Positions 15,471 through 15,497 of a stretch of 15,497 bases of DNA are shown piece after piece (the stretch's first letter is position 1; each line of letters begins with the position of its first letter). The position numbers and the translations under genes were made by a program. The stretch is from Calditrichota bacterium. GTDB taxonomy: Bacteria > Calditrichota > Calditrichia > Calditrichales > Calditrichaceae. The notes under the pieces were generated by a model. The model saw only the letters and a list, made by a program, of their open reading frames with translations, was not told the DNA's origin and ran no database searches. The stretch is from NCBI GenBank assembly GCA_024278715.1, contig JAJRSN010000064.1:1-15497 (forward strand). Direction: 5' to 3'.

Positions 15471-15497
15471 ATTGCTGGGAACAGAGACGCCTTCCCC
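15410..15497 (+). other. Open frame running off the right edge, inside the repeat
   Basis: From ATG 15410, 29 codons stay open to the window edge (MTAKGNYLIPEELNENSPVI, then YCWEQRRLP); the mirror frame is open on the minus strand from 61 to 1. No ribosome-binding site precedes it. A competing signal inside is GGAGG 6 nt before ATG 15450, which opens a five-codon frame only. The stretch may be the 5' end of a multicopy gene or simply a repeat that happens to be open; I do not recognise the protein. Confidence 0.3.

Overview
The window reads as a chromosomal segment of a moderately AT-rich, Gram-negative-type bacterium with a fermentative and respiratory metabolism. The gene content is butyrate kinase and phosphotransbutyrylase, a malic enzyme-phosphotransacetylase fusion, an NtrC-type sigma-54 activator, PAS and HAMP histidine kinases and an exported tetraheme cytochrome c. 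I lean towards the FCB side of the tree (Calditrichota, Ignavibacteriota or similar), but that is an impression from protein style, not a test. No rRNA, tRNA, CRISPR array, transposase or phage gene was found.

Layout. Positions 1-348 hold a repeat, a 7-bp-period array and a possible terminator. A long minus-strand block follows (10250 down to 349), made of several apparent transcription units. They are: (i) HAMP histidine kinase, sigma-54 response regulator, malic enzyme-PTA, closed by a strong terminator at 4798-4832; (ii) GAF-GGDEF protein, ptb, buk; (iii) a 51-aa membrane protein followed by an OsmC/YhfA-type protein, closed by a terminator at 761-789; (iv) a lone Hpt protein. A 560-bp divergent spacer separates this block from two plus-strand genes, the tetraheme cytochrome (with its own terminator) and a PAS histidine kinase with no adjacent regulator. 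A minus-strand MFS exporter (13930-15168) lies between repeat arrays at the right end.

How the genes fit together. Ptb and Buk interconvert butyryl-CoA, butyryl-phosphate and butyrate with ATP. The malic enzyme fusion links C4 acids to pyruvate and carries a second phosphotransacetylase-family domain. Both sets sit directly downstream of signalling genes (a GAF-GGDEF protein and a kinase/regulator pair), so this looks like central carbon and acyl-phosphate metabolism under sensory control.

Most notable points. (1) ptb is interrupted by one in-frame TAA exactly where the family has the Glu of E-A-G-N; the remaining 51 codons are intact and end just before the buk ribosome-binding site. (2) The two ends of the window carry a perfect 121-bp inverted repeat containing two small palindromes. 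(3) Intergenic arrays of degenerate 7-bp units occur only around the ends and the MFS gene. (4) A conserved-looking 51-aa gene lies just upstream of the OsmC-like gene. (5) The GGDEF domain next to ptb-buk has lost several catalytic positions.
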